DNA of 58,325 bases from Planctomycetota bacterium (GCA_025459175.1 JALORC010000027.1:1-58325), one strand, 5' to 3'. Shown: positions 36,312 to 45,659, counted from the first letter of the stretch. The notes: generated by a model from the sequence alone, not told the origin. Program-made: numbers and translations.

Positions 36312-37553
36312 TCAGCGCGCGGCGGCGTTCTCGCGCGGGTCCTCGACGCGACCGGCGAACAGCACGAGCCCGGTGCGGCCGTCTCGCAGCACGAAGGCGA
36401 ACGGGCGGTCGGCGACGAACTGCTTCAGCGGCTTCTGCTGTCGCGGCGCCGCACTGGTCGGCGCCACCACCACGGCGGTCGCGGCGGCCGCTTCGGCGCC
36501 GTCCTCGTCGACCTGCACGAAGGTCTGGTGCACGACCTCGTCGACGAGGAGTCCGCCCGCCGCGTCGATGCCGCGGAAGTCGGCGAGCCCGCCGTCGAAC
36601 GCAGCGCGCAGGCCGAGCGCCTGCAACGGCTGCTTCAGGCGGTGGCGCGCCGTGGTGCGGAAGCGCGGCAGCTGCACGTGCACGTCGTTCCATTGCAGCG
36701 CCGCGCGAGGCTCGCCGGCGAGCATCGCTCGTTCTGCCGCCGCCAGCTCATGGCCGGCCTTCGGCACGATGATCTCGCACTGGAGCTGGCTGGCTGCGAA
36801 CGGCAGCACGACGACCTGCCACTGCGAGGTCTCGGCGAAGCGGAACTGATCGGTGACGTGCATCGTCGGCACCGGCACGGTCACTTCGGCGGTCATGTGG
36901 AACGGCGCGTCGGCGGTGCGGCCCTTGGTGAACGCGTGCTGCCATTGGCCCTTCAGCCACAGCGCGTTGGTCAGCACCAGCTGCGTCGTGGCGTCGAGAA
37001 CGCCATTCGGCAACAGCTCGGAAATGCGGCCGTTCGTCGCCTCGGCGATGTGCGCGTTGATGTGCTGCCGCGCGGTTTCGGCATCGCCGCGGAAGTCGAG
37101 CTCGTGGCTGACGGCCAGCATCGAGCCGCGCAGCGCCTGCAGGTAGTCGGGCACCAGCCGATGGCCGGTCTGGCTCCACAGGTCGTTGCGGAGACGCAGC
37201 ATCGGAGCCTCGGGATCGACCTTGCCGGCAGGCGCCAGTCCGCTGGCCTGCAGCAGCTCGTGCACCGCGGCGTGCAGCCGTTCGCCACGCAGGTCGGCGG
37301 GCAGGTGCAGCACCGTGGCCAGTTCGTCGAGCGTCGCGCCGCGCGCACCCGGTGCCAGCAGCAACAGCGCCAGCGCGATGCTGGTCGGCGACGCGGTCGG
37401 GTTGCCGGCTCGCGCCAGCTCTGCGTGCAGGTCGGCGCCGAACTGGTTGCAGGCGGTGGCCAGTCGTTGTGCGTCGGTCGGGGTCTGGGCGGGCATCGGC
37501 GCGAGCATGCTGGCGGTGGCGAGCAGCAGGGACGGGATCCAGGCGTTCTTCAT
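36312..37553 (-). CDS. Secreted serpin (serine protease inhibitor)
   Basis: The protein has 413 residues from the ATG at 37553 with signal peptide MKNAWIPSLLLATASMLAPM (to PAQ); the open frame extends far upstream only as antisense of the helicase gene. The serpin core is clear: NPTASPTSIALALLLLAPGA (helix B region), TNALWLKGQWQHAF, and the signature FVADRPFAFVLRD. The reactive-loop hinge is EDGAEAAAAT, with Ala at P9-P12, which is expected for an inhibitory serpin; P14 is Ala rather than Thr. Counting from the hinge by the antitrypsin register gives P2-P1-P1' as Pro-Thr-Ser, so an elastase-like target is possible (inference). Serpins trap proteases covalently after loop cleavage. It should act outside the cytoplasm, perhaps against host or competitor proteases. 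Confidence 0.93.
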   Translation of the reverse strand: MKNAWIPSLLLATASMLAPMPAQTPTDAQRLATACNQFGADLHAELARAGNPTASPTSIALALLLLAPGARGATLDELATVLHLPADLRGERLHAAVHELLQASGLAPAGKVDPEAPMLRLRNDLWSQTGHRLVPDYLQALRGSMLAVSHELDFRGDAETARQHINAHIAEATNGRISELLPNGVLDATTQLVLTNALWLKGQWQHAFTKGRTADAPFHMTAEVTVPVPTMHVTDQFRFAETSQWQVVVLPFAASQLQCEIIVPKAGHELAAAERAMLAGEPRAALQWNDVHVQLPRFRTTARHRLKQPLQALGLRAAFDGGLADFRGIDAAGGLLVDEVVHQTFVQVDEDGAEAAAATAVVVAPTSAAPRQQKPLKQFVADRPFAFVLRDGRTGLVLFAGRVEDPRENAAAR

Positions 37554-37775
37554 CGGATGCGGTTGGTTCGGGAAGGGGCGCGCCGACGCGGTCGGCGTCG
37601 TGCGGTTCCCGAGTCGTGGACCGAGGGAAGGAAAAACCAGCTGCGGTCCCGGACCAACCGGAATCTCAACCCGGCAGGCTGCCGCCACTCGCGCGGACTC
37701 GCGGCTGGCCCGAGCACCGCAGAAGTCGGCCGGTGAACCGCGCCGGGTTCGTCGGAGACTCGGTTGATTGGCTGC

Positions 37776-37781
37776 TAGACT
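37776..37781 (+). promoter_or_regulatory. -10-like TAGACT directly before the helicase start
   Basis: TAGACT lies 6 nt before the GTG start at 37788. No good -35 is seen at 16-18 nt. There is no Shine-Dalgarno sequence, so a leaderless mRNA is possible. Confidence 0.3.
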
Positions 37782-37787
37782 CGACGC

Positions 37788-40220
37788 GTGACCCTGCCGA
37801 TCGACGAGATCCGCGATGCGTTCGAGCATCGCCTGCACGCTTCGAACCGTCTCGTGGTCACGGCGGAGACCGGCGCCGGGAAGTCCACGCGAGTCCCGGT
37901 CTGGCTCGCCGAACGCGTCCGCGGCCTGGTCCTGGTGGTCGAACCACGCCGCGTCGCTTGCGACGCGCTGGCGGACTTCTTGTCCGCGGAACGCGGCGAG
38001 GCCACCGGCGGCTGGTTCGGCAGCCGCGTGCGCTTCTCGGATCGTTCCAGTGAACGCACTCGCGTCCTGTTCTGCACCCCGGGCGTGGCGCTGCGCATGT
38101 TGGCCGAGGCACCGGCACCGGGTGCGATCGTCGTCGACGAGTTCCACGAGCGCTCGTGGCAGATGGACCTCGTGGTCGCCGCGGCGGCTAGCGTGCCGCG
38201 TTTCCGCGAGGTGCCCCTGGTCCTCACCTCGGCCACGATCGACGCCGAGTCGGCGGCCAGGACGCTCGGTGCTGCCACGCTGCACGCAACCGGCAGGATG
38301 TTCCCCGTCGACGTGACCTACGATTCGGACACGATCGAACCGAGCGCCGAACAGATCGGTCCGCGGGCCGCGAACGCGATCCGGAAGGCGCTGCGAACGC
38401 ACGCGGGTGACGTGCTCGTGTTCCTGCCGGGCATCAAGGAGATTCGCGCGGTCGAGTCGTCGCTCGGTCCGGGCCCCGAAGAAGTGCTGATCGTGCACGG
38501 CGCCCAGCCGCCGGAAGCGATGCGTCGCGTGTTCCAACGTTCGGCGCGCCGGCGGATCTACCTGTCGACCAACGTCGCGGAGACATCGATCACGCTGCCG
38601 GGAGTGCGCATCGTGATCGACAGTGGGCTCGCGAAGACACAGCTCCACCGGGCCGGGCGCGCCGTGCTGGCGACCGTGCCGATCGCCGATGCATCGATGC
38701 AGCAGCGCGCCGGGCGCGCGGGACGCGTGGCGGCCGGCGTGTGCGTGCGGCTCTGGTCGGAGCGCTTCGGTGCCGAGCCGTACCAACGCCCGGAGATCGA
38801 ACGCGTCGAACTCGACGATCTGTTGCTGCAGGCCGCCGAGTTCGGCCTGTTCGGGGCGGCGTTCGACAGCGCCACCTGGATCACGGCGCCGCCGGCCTTC
38901 GCGGTGCAGCGCGCGCTCGAACGCATGCGGTCGCTGGCCGCGGTCGACCAGACCGGCCTCACGGGCCGCGGCAGGCGGCTGGCCCGGTTGCCGGTCTCGG
39001 CGGACGAGGCCGTCCTGCTCGTCGACGCGCCGGCATCGATCGATGCGACGCTCTGTGACCTCGTCGCGATCCTGCAGAGCCGCGGTGGCTTCCTGCGCAA
39101 TCTCGATGATCTCGACTCCGGCGAGCGTGCCGCGGCACTGGAAGCGCGGATCGAGCTGCTCGCGGGAGTCGGTGACGAGGTCACCATGAACCTGCGGCTG
39201 CTCCGCCATGGCGTCGCGAGAACACACCATCTGCACCGCCAACGGCTCGACGAGGCGCGCGCGATCAGTCGGCAACTGCGGGAACTGACCGGTGCTCGCG
39301 GTGAGTCCGGCAAAGGTCTCGACGCCTACATAGTCGGGCGGTTGCCGCAGGCGGGATTCGTTCGGCGGCCGCGCGCGGACAAGTCCCAGGCTCGCTCCGT
39401 GCCGTGGGCGAACGGCAGCGTCGAAGTGCAGGTGTTCCCGTTCGAGCCGATCGACCCGGCGGTCGAGCCTCGCCAGTGCGGCGCCGCGGTCATCCTCGAG
39501 ACCGAGTGGTTGGCGTCGTCGAGCGGCGTGCGTGGGATCGGTCGCATGGTGCTGCCGTCGGATCCGCAGGTGTTCGCGGCCGCGGGCCTCGGCGAAGCGA
39601 CCGTGGCCGACGTCCAGCTCGACAAGAGTTCGCCCGGTCGGATCAAGATCTCGGCCACTCGCGAGCTCCAGCTCGCCGGAGTTCGGCTTGCGAGCGGCGA
39701 GATCGAACTGCTCGGCACCGACCTCCATCGAGCCATCGCTGCTCTCGTGCTCGAGAATCGACTCTTCCGTGGCGCCGGCGAAGCGCTGCGCGATGCGCTG
39801 CACGGCTGGGCCTTGTTGGCACAGTGGCCGGACGAGTCGGTGGCCGAACATCGCACCTCGTCCGCGCCGGCCCCCACGGATGCGGCGACCTGGCTCACGC
39901 AGCGAGTGGCGACGCTCGGCGTCGAGTCGGCCGCCGATCTGGCCCTGCTCGATGCGGACGATCTGGTTCCCGATCTGGAGGCCGTGACCGGGGTGCCGGC
40001 ATGGATCGCGGCGCCGATCATCAAGGCCTTCCCGCGGGTCTGGATGCACCAGGGAGGCCAGTATTCATGCTCCGTGCGGCCGGCGAGCCGGACCGTGGAG
40101 TTGGAGCCACTCGACAGCAAGGCGCGCAAGCAGAAGGAGCCGTCGGCCGGGGCGCTGCCACGCTTCGAGGGGTTCCGCGTGGTCTACGTGCAGGGCAGTC
40201 GTCGGCTGACGCTGCGGTGA
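37788..40220 (+). CDS. DEAH-box (RHA/HrpB-like) ATP-dependent helicase
   Basis: The protein has 810 residues with a GTG start at 37788. Superfamily 2 motifs are all visible: Walker A TAETGAGKST near residue 26-35, motif Ia EPRRVACDAL, DEAH-type motif II VVDEFHERS, motif III TSATID, motif V STNVAETSITLPG, and motif VI QQRAGRAGRVA. The winged-helix and ratchet region follows (VELDDLLLQAAEFGL...). Length fits HrpB proteins (~810-830), but the terminal HrpB motif around RYPKHxWPDDP is absent; the end reads LEPLDSKARKQKE...LPRFEGFRVVYVQGSRRLTLR instead. It is therefore an HrpA/HrpB relative of uncertain subtype. Such enzymes unwind RNA or RNA-protein complexes in the cytoplasm, and the physiological target is unknown. 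The gene is divergent from the serpin. Confidence 0.88.
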   Translation: MTLPIDEIRDAFEHRLHASNRLVVTAETGAGKSTRVPVWLAERVRGLVLVVEPRRVACDALADFLSAERGEATGGWFGSRVRFSDRSSERTRVLFCTPGVALRMLAEAPAPGAIVVDEFHERSWQMDLVVAAAASVPRFREVPLVLTSATIDAESAARTLGAATLHATGRMFPVDVTYDSDTIEPSAEQIGPRAANAIRKALRTHAGDVLVFLPGIKEIRAVESSLGPGPEEVLIVHGAQPPEAMRRVFQRSARRRIYLSTNVAETSITLPGVRIVIDSGLAKTQLHRAGRAVLATVPIADASMQQRAGRAGRVAAGVCVRLWSERFGAEPYQRPEIERVELDDLLLQAAEFGLFGAAFDSATWITAPPAFAVQRALERMRSLAAVDQTGLTGRGRRLARLPVSADEAVLLVDAPASIDATLCDLVAILQSRGGFLRNLDDLDSGERAAALEARIELLAGVGDEVTMNLRLLRHGVARTHHLHRQRLDEARAISRQLRELTGARGESGKGLDAYIVGRLPQAGFVRRPRADKSQARSVPWANGSVEVQVFPFEPIDPAVEPRQCGAAVILETEWLASSSGVRGIGRMVLPSDPQVFAAAGLGEATVADVQLDKSSPGRIKISATRELQLAGVRLASGEIELLGTDLHRAIAALVLENRLFRGAGEALRDALHGWALLAQWPDESVAEHRTSSAPAPTDAATWLTQRVATLGVESAADLALLDADDLVPDLEAVTGVPAWIAAPIIKAFPRVWMHQGGQYSCSVRPASRTVELEPLDSKARKQKEPSAGALPRFEGFRVVYVQGSRRLTLR

Positions 40221-40271
40221 CGAACACGCGAGTCGCTCAGCGAGCCGCCGCGAGCGCCGGGCGCGCCCCCT

Positions 40272-41921
40272 CTAGAACCCGTTCACCAGGCCGCGAATGC
40301 CGTTGCTCGTGATCAGGCCGAACGCGTTCGTCGCCGGACTCGGCGCCACGATCGTCGTCGCGTAGACCGGCACGCCGAACGGCGCGTTCGCGGGGATCCC
40401 GATGCCCCAGCTGTAGGACGGCGCGCCAGGCGGGACCGTGAACACGGTGAGGATGTCGAGCGACGCGCGCTGGCCGCAGCCCGGCATGCCGATGAGCGCG
40501 AGGTCGTTCACTCCCGGATCGCTCAAACCGATCACCGTGAAACCGAACGCCGTCGCCGCCGGCAGGTCCGTGGTCAGCATCTGCCACGTCGTGCCGACCA
40601 CCGGCGTCGACGTCGCCTGCAGCACCAGCCGCTGGCCGCCTTCGGGATCCGTCGTCAGCAACGATGCGGTGGCGAGATCGACGGCGCCCGGGTCCATCGA
40701 CCCGCCCGGTGCCGTGATGCCGACGACGTGGCTCGAGCCGTAGGGACTCGCCACCGAGCCGTCGACGTGCACGAACACGATCGCGATGGCGCCCGTCGAC
40801 AGATCGAACTGGAACTGCAGCGTGCTGCGGTTCGGGAGCCCCATGGGGTAGTTCTCGACGTCCGCGAACGTCACGCAGAGCAGGTTGCCGGCGTAGTGGT
40901 AGGCGACCGCGCCGCTGCCCGGCTCGAGCGAGTTGTAGTCGTGCCACGCGTAGACGCCGCCGTTCGTGCTCTGCAGGAAGCCGTCCGCCGTGGGCAGCCA
41001 CGCGTTCGTTCCCGGCGTGTCGACGAACGGACCGAACGCGACGATGCCGTTGCCGCTCACTGCCAACACCGGCTGCGCGCCGTACGGCGTCGGCAACGGC
41101 GTGCTCGGGGTCAGGGGCACGAAGCTGTCGTCACCGACCGGCAGCGGGATCGCGCCCGAAGGCGGGATGTACGAGGCGGCCGCGGTGCCGCTCTCCCACG
41201 TGCCCGCGTAACCGGTCGCGTTCGGCGCGAGCCGCAGCACGTTGCCGTCCAAGGCCTGCTGCGCGGCGATCGCATCGGGATAGGAGCCGTAGCAAGAGTT
41301 CGCGTTGACGCCACAGCCGGTGCCGATCACGGTGTTCGTCGCGGCCTTGCAGTAGCGCACCCTGCCGAGGGAGTAGATGCCGTTGCCGTTGGACAGCCCC
41401 ACGGTCGTCGAGAACGGGTAGTGGACGATCGCACCGATGCGAACGTCCAGCGTGCCGTCGTTGCCCTGCGACGCACCGAGCTGGTTGACACCGTTGCGGA
41501 ACGCGAGCATGTCGGTCGGGCCGGTGTAGGTCGCGCCGACGTAGAACCCCTGCGTGCCTCCGGGCGGGATCACCACGTTCATCGGGATGCCCAGCGACGA
41601 CAGCACCGGAAACGGCCAGTGCCCCCACAGCGGGTTCGAGCCGACGAGCGTCCAGGCCGCCGGCGTCGCCTGCGAACCGTTCCAGGTCCCCACCTTCGTG
41701 TAGACGTGGACGTGCGTCACCCCGAAGTCGGCCGCCATCTGGTCCATGCCGGTGATTCGGATCGGGTCGGCGGAGACGTTCACGACGTCGAACATGATCC
41801 CGCTCTGCGCGAAGGTCGGCGTCAGGGCGGTGGTGACACTCTGGCACTGGGCGGCGAGGCCCGCCGCGAATGCGGTCGCAGCGAGGGCAGGAACGAGGCG
41901 ACGGCGGAGGGCTGGCAACAT
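40272..41921 (-). CDS. Secreted protein with cap-like and C-terminal beta domains
   Basis: The protein has 549 residues from the ATG at 41921 (MLPALRRRLVPALAATAFAAGLAAQ signal peptide); a longer frame begins 12 codons upstream. Residues ~30-190 (TFAQSGIMFDVVNVSADPI...VTHVHVYTKVGTW) look like a beta-sandwich often found at the N-terminus of planctomycete surface proteins. Residues ~250-400 contain a nidogen/beta-strand-like stretch (WLPTADGFLQ, YAWHDYNSLEPGSGAVAYHYAGNLLCVTF, STLQFQFDLSTGAIAIVF), which resembles domains measuring 'Y-x-G-x-R-F-x-V-Q-F'. The last ~140 residues have VIGLSDPG and ALIGMPGC, the shared C-terminal type. No catalytic residues were seen. It is convergent with the helicase (51-nt gap). 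Confidence 0.82.
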   Translation of the reverse strand: MLPALRRRLVPALAATAFAAGLAAQCQSVTTALTPTFAQSGIMFDVVNVSADPIRITGMDQMAADFGVTHVHVYTKVGTWNGSQATPAAWTLVGSNPLWGHWPFPVLSSLGIPMNVVIPPGGTQGFYVGATYTGPTDMLAFRNGVNQLGASQGNDGTLDVRIGAIVHYPFSTTVGLSNGNGIYSLGRVRYCKAATNTVIGTGCGVNANSCYGSYPDAIAAQQALDGNVLRLAPNATGYAGTWESGTAAASYIPPSGAIPLPVGDDSFVPLTPSTPLPTPYGAQPVLAVSGNGIVAFGPFVDTPGTNAWLPTADGFLQSTNGGVYAWHDYNSLEPGSGAVAYHYAGNLLCVTFADVENYPMGLPNRSTLQFQFDLSTGAIAIVFVHVDGSVASPYGSSHVVGITAPGGSMDPGAVDLATASLLTTDPEGGQRLVLQATSTPVVGTTWQMLTTDLPAATAFGFTVIGLSDPGVNDLALIGMPGCGQRASLDILTVFTVPPGAPSYSWGIGIPANAPFGVPVYATTIVAPSPATNAFGLITSNGIRGLVNGF

Positions 41922-42141
41922 GGGTCGGCCTTGGGAAGGAGGTTCTGCCCCCTCCACACGGTTTCTCGCCGCGGCGGCCGATCGATTCCGCGAATTCTCG
42001 GCCTGCTGCCTTTGGAACGCGCCGGCGAGCGCAGCTCCGACGCCAGCACCTGCACCCCGTGATGCGGCACCAGCTTGTCCTGCCCCCCACGTCGGCTAGC
42101 GTCTCCGCCCGCCGGGGATCAGAAGCGCCCCGTTTCCACCC

Positions 42142-42708
42142 ATGGCCGAGCCCACCACCGCCGCCAACCGCAGCCGCGCCCGCCTGGCCACGATCGCACT
42201 CGCCCTCTGCGGCCTGATGCACATCGCCGAACTGGTGCTGAACCTGCAGCCGATGATCGCGGCCGACAGCGACGCCCTCGAGCCCTGGCGCACCCTGTGG
42301 GTCGCGCTGCCGACACTGTTTGCCGCGATCACCTTCCTGTTCTGGCTGCACCGCGCCCAGCACCAGGCGCGTCGGCTCGGCCTGCCCGGCACCACCAGCC
42401 CGACCTGGGCTGTGCTGGTCTGGTTCGTGCCGGTGGTCAACCTGATCCAACCGATGGTGGTCCTCGGCGACCTGTGGAACCACGCCGGTCGCGAACGCGT
42501 CGGCAGCTATCACTGGATCGGCATCTGGTGGGTCGCCTTCCTGGTCGGTGGCATCGCCAGCGCGCGCGCCACCAGGTTTGCCGCGGTCGGCAATCCGCTG
42601 CTGCCGTTCCAGCTGCTCGGCGATGCGCTGCTGGCCGTGGCAGCGGGGCTCACGATCGTCATCGTGCGCCGCCTGGCCAAGGCGCACGAGGCGATGGCCG
42701 TCGCGTAG
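42142..42708 (+). CDS. DUF4328-type membrane protein
   Basis: The protein has 188 residues with four hydrophobic segments: ATIALALCGLMHIAELVL, TLWVALPTLFAAITFLFWL, WAVLVWFVPVVNLIQPMVVL and a pair near the end (GIWWVAFLVGGIA; ALLAVAAGLTIVIV). The third segment with WFxPVxNLxxPxxxLxDLWN is the characteristic DUF4328 motif. Function is unknown. The protein should sit in the inner membrane. The ATG at 42142 gives a complete family-length protein. Confidence 0.8.
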   Translation: MAEPTTAANRSRARLATIALALCGLMHIAELVLNLQPMIAADSDALEPWRTLWVALPTLFAAITFLFWLHRAQHQARRLGLPGTTSPTWAVLVWFVPVVNLIQPMVVLGDLWNHAGRERVGSYHWIGIWWVAFLVGGIASARATRFAAVGNPLLPFQLLGDALLAVAAGLTIVIVRRLAKAHEAMAVA

Positions 42709-43249
42709 ACGGTGGCGAAGGCCTAGGCGACGTTCCGCTGACACGAACCGCGCCGGCGCGACGCCGGGCCTCTACCGGGCCTCGTTCGCCGCGCCTGCCA
42801 ACGTTCCTGCGGGCCCGTGGTGGGTCGGCATCGACCATCGCGGCCGGGGCAACATCGAACTCGAGCCTTCCTCAACGCACCGACAGACCGCGCTACCGGC
42901 TCATCGCCGACGGACACGGCGCTCGAGCGGCGCCGCGGGCGCATGCCCCTGACTGCGCAGCACGAAGTCGTCACCATCCACAGTCACCGACAAGTCCGCA
43001 TCTCCCAGCGGATCCGGCAGCGGTTCGAGTTGCCGCCGGAGATGGTGCTCGATCGCCATGGCCAGCATTCGGAACGCGGCGATCGCCGACCGTCGCTGTC
43101 GCTCGGAGTGCACCGGATCCCACCGCCAGCCCGCCGGCTTCAGCGCCACCAGCGCTACCTGCCGCTCACGCCACGGGGCGGCCGGAACCGACTCGATCGC
43201 GGGCGTGCACCGAACCCGTGACCGACCACACCCACGCCATGCATTGCGT
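42709..43249. other. Gene-poor stretch with possible gene debris
   Basis: About 540 nt between the DUF4328 gene and the sigma-fusion gene. On the plus strand, 42740-42880 encodes a protein-like piece (PANVPAGPWWVGIDHRGRGN) without a start. On the minus strand, 42901-43210 has a frame with amphipathic character (AFRMLAMAIEHHLRRQLEPL, then DLSVTVDGDDFVLRSQG), which could be a small real gene with start near 43100 or a remnant. Neither is strong enough to call. I see no RNA gene or repeat. Confidence 0.4.
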
Positions 43250-43263
43250 TCAGCTCCCCGCAT
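42904..43263 (-). pseudogene. Possible small ORF or remnant
   Basis: An open minus-strand frame covers this stretch with about 119 codons. The central part (VALVALKPAGWRWDP, AFRMLAMAIEHHLRRQLEPL, VTVDGDDFVLRSQG) has plausible helix-then-strand structure, while both ends are Arg-rich noise. It overlaps the 3' end of the sigma fusion gene by a few bases. No family was recognised. Confidence 0.22.
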
Positions 43264-45460
43264 CCGGCACGGTGATCACGATGGCCGCCGTGCTGTCGAC
43301 CTCGACCACGAACGGCACAACTCCGAGCGGCGGTCCCACTGCCGGCTCGACGCGGACCGTGAACCGCCCGCGCGGCACGCCGCCGAGCAGCAGGCGGCCA
43401 TCGGCACCGGACACCGCCTCGCGGCCGGCATGCCCATTCACCCGAACGCCTCGCAGCGGGCGGCCGCGCGCATCCACGACAAGAGCTTGGCAATGCACGG
43501 CAGGACGCAGCCGAACCTCCAGATCGATCCCTCCCATGCGCCCGCCGACCGGTTCGTCGATGCGGACCGACACGTAACGATGTGCACTGACATCGAGCCG
43601 CAAGGAGCCCAAGCGCAGATCGAAACCGGCCAGCTCGAAGCGGCCCAGCGCGTCGGTGACGCCGGACTGCCCCACCATCGCCCGCGCGATCGGCTGCAGC
43701 GTGTCCGCATCGACGACGCGGCCGCGCACCGTCTCGCTCTCCCCACGGGGCAACACCACGTGCACTGCGTCCGCCGGCGCTGGCAACGACACCGTGCGCG
43801 CTTCGCCACGGTGCCCGTCGGCGGTGACGAGCAAGTGGCAGTGCGGTGTGGCCGGCAAGCACGGCAACTGCGGCACCATCGCCTGCCCGGCGGCATCGCT
43901 CGCGACCACGGTGCGCAACCGTCGCCACAACGTGCCGCTGACGATGCCGAGCTCACGGGCCATCGGTTGCCACTCCGGCTCGGCGATCACCTGCGCCCCG
44001 GCGATCGGCACGCCGAGTTCGTCGACGACGTGCACCCGCAGGGCAGCCGGCCGGCCGAGCACGAGCCGGTGGTCCTGACCGACGGTGGCGGCGATCGAAG
44101 CAGTCGTGCCCGCATGCAGGGCGACGAGGAACGTCGAGGCGCCATCCATGCGCGGCAGGACCCCGACCCAGGTTCCCTCTGCGTCCGCGCGTCCGAGCGG
44201 TTCTTCCCAACGCAGCGTCCCGGCGACCGAGAAGGTGAACAACTCAGCACCCGGTGCCCTGGCGCCGGCCGCCGTGACCACTTCGACGCGCGACCATGCG
44301 GCCCTGGCCAGCAGCACATCCCCGAGTTCGAGCGTCCCTGCGGCGACGAGCGGCGGACGAGGCTTTGACGCCGCCTCGAGCGGACGGGCCTTGGCCACCA
44401 GCGCCACCCGCGCGGGGAACAGCTCGAGCGGCGGATATCCAACCGCGCGCACCGACAGTTGGGTCCCTTCGTCTTTCGCGCCCGGAACGAAGAAGCTGCC
44501 GTCGGCCGCGCTGACCGTGAACGCCGCCGGCGCCTGCTTCGCGAGCAGAGAGCCCGCCTCGTCGGCTCGCCGGGAGTGCACGAACCGGTTGCCGAGGCCG
44601 ATCTCGGCGCCGGCGATCGGCAACCGGGTGTGGGCATCGAGCACGCGGCCCGCGACGCCTCCGACGGCGACCGCCGCGTCGCTCCCCGCCGACGACGAGG
44701 CGATGGCTGGCGGCGCTGCTGCCGGCTCGGCCATCGGCACGAGCTCACGGGCGTCCGGCCCTGTCGTCGCGGCCACCACTTCCGGCAGCACATCGTCGAC
44801 GATCGCCACGACCTGTCCCACCGGTGCGACCATCGGCACATCCAGCGCCGGCGCGATCACGACGGCGCACCCGATGCACACGCCCGCCGCCACGGCGACC
44901 GGTGCGAGCGCGAGCACCACCGCCCGCCCCACCCCGCCGACCAGCGGTGCGGCCCACGCTGCCCGGCCGCCGGCGCGTTCATCCAGCGTGGTGCGCAGTT
45001 GCTGCAAGCCACGTTTGATCTGCGTACGAACCGTCTCCAGTGGCAGGCCGAGCTCGGCGGCGATCGCCGCGTAGCCGAACCCGGCCTGGAACCGCAGCAA
45101 CAACACCGACCGGTACGGCTCGGGCATCGCCAGCAAGGCAGCCATCACCCGCTGCTGCGCCTCGGTGCGCGACACCGCATCGGCCACCGAGGGTTCGGGA
45201 TCGCGACCGGGCAGCCGGCGCGCATGGCGCTGCTGACGATGCGCCTGTCGAGCGAAGCGCCGGGCGACGTTGGCAGCGACCACCGCGAGCCACGCGCGCA
45301 AGTTCTGCACGCCAGCCAACGGTGCGGAGAGCGCGCGCAGCAGTGTCTCCTGCACGACGTCATCCGCGGCCTCGCGGCCGGCGACGAGACAACGCGCCAA
45401 CCGCACCAGCCAGGCGGTCTCGGCGAGCAGGCGTTCGTTGGGATCCGGATCGTTGGCCAT
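43250..45460 (-). CDS. ECF sigma factor fused to a transmembrane helix and carboxypeptidase-regulatory-like repeats
   Basis: The protein has 736 residues from the ATG at 45460. Residues ~10-80 are sigma region 2 (REAADDVVQETLLRALSAP, NLRAWLAVVAANVARRF). Residues ~105-160 are region 4 (MPEPYRSVLLLRFQAGFGY, AIAAELGLPLETVRTQIKRG). One hydrophobic segment lies near 172-205 (AVVLALAPVAVAAGVCIGCAVVIAPAL). The remaining ~500 residues are beta-sandwich modules of the CarboxypepD_reg type: GGVAGRVLDAHTRLPIAGAEI near 268, ALRVHVVDELGVPIAGAQV near 470, VRGRVVDADTLQPIARAMV near 577, and a fourth near 655 (VDARGRPLRGVRV). The topology suggests a sigma factor tethered to the inner membrane by its own sensor tail. 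Regulation might be by release or conformational change (inference). ECFs with long C-terminal extensions are known in planctomycetes. Confidence 0.9.
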   Translation of the reverse strand: MANDPDPNERLLAETAWLVRLARCLVAGREAADDVVQETLLRALSAPLAGVQNLRAWLAVVAANVARRFARQAHRQQRHARRLPGRDPEPSVADAVSRTEAQQRVMAALLAMPEPYRSVLLLRFQAGFGYAAIAAELGLPLETVRTQIKRGLQQLRTTLDERAGGRAAWAAPLVGGVGRAVVLALAPVAVAAGVCIGCAVVIAPALDVPMVAPVGQVVAIVDDVLPEVVAATTGPDARELVPMAEPAAAPPAIASSSAGSDAAVAVGGVAGRVLDAHTRLPIAGAEIGLGNRFVHSRRADEAGSLLAKQAPAAFTVSAADGSFFVPGAKDEGTQLSVRAVGYPPLELFPARVALVAKARPLEAASKPRPPLVAAGTLELGDVLLARAAWSRVEVVTAAGARAPGAELFTFSVAGTLRWEEPLGRADAEGTWVGVLPRMDGASTFLVALHAGTTASIAATVGQDHRLVLGRPAALRVHVVDELGVPIAGAQVIAEPEWQPMARELGIVSGTLWRRLRTVVASDAAGQAMVPQLPCLPATPHCHLLVTADGHRGEARTVSLPAPADAVHVVLPRGESETVRGRVVDADTLQPIARAMVGQSGVTDALGRFELAGFDLRLGSLRLDVSAHRYVSVRIDEPVGGRMGGIDLEVRLRPAVHCQALVVDARGRPLRGVRVNGHAGREAVSGADGRLLLGGVPRGRFTVRVEPAVGPPLGVVPFVVEVDSTAAIVITVPDAGS

Positions 45461-45659
45461 CGCGCTCGAGAGCCCGGCCGAGGCCGGCCGGGTTCACGGA
45501 TCGGCAGCTTGCTGCGCGCTGCAGGCTGCGTCGATCGGTTCCGGGGCGACACCGGCCGAAGGGACCATCGAAGCCGATCCGAGCCCCCCTGGCGGCCAAG
45601 CCCTCCGCCGTTACCCTGAGTGTCTTCCGTATCCGGATCGCGAAGAACAGGAGATGCAG
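45461..45659. promoter_or_regulatory. Divergent intergenic region with hairpin and Shine-Dalgarno
   Basis: 199 nt between the sigma-fusion gene and the secreted protein at 45660. CCCGGCC (from 45474) and GGCCGGG (ending near 45492) form a GC-rich hairpin. AGGAG at 45649-45653 lies 6 nt before the ATG at 45660, one of the few strong Shine-Dalgarno sites in the window, and it decides between ATG 45654 and ATG 45660. Confidence 0.45.

Noticed and set aside
37554..40049. Upstream extension of the serpin frame on the minus strand
   Set aside because: It lies antisense to the helicase gene and has no motif; the signal peptide fixes the serpin start at 37553.
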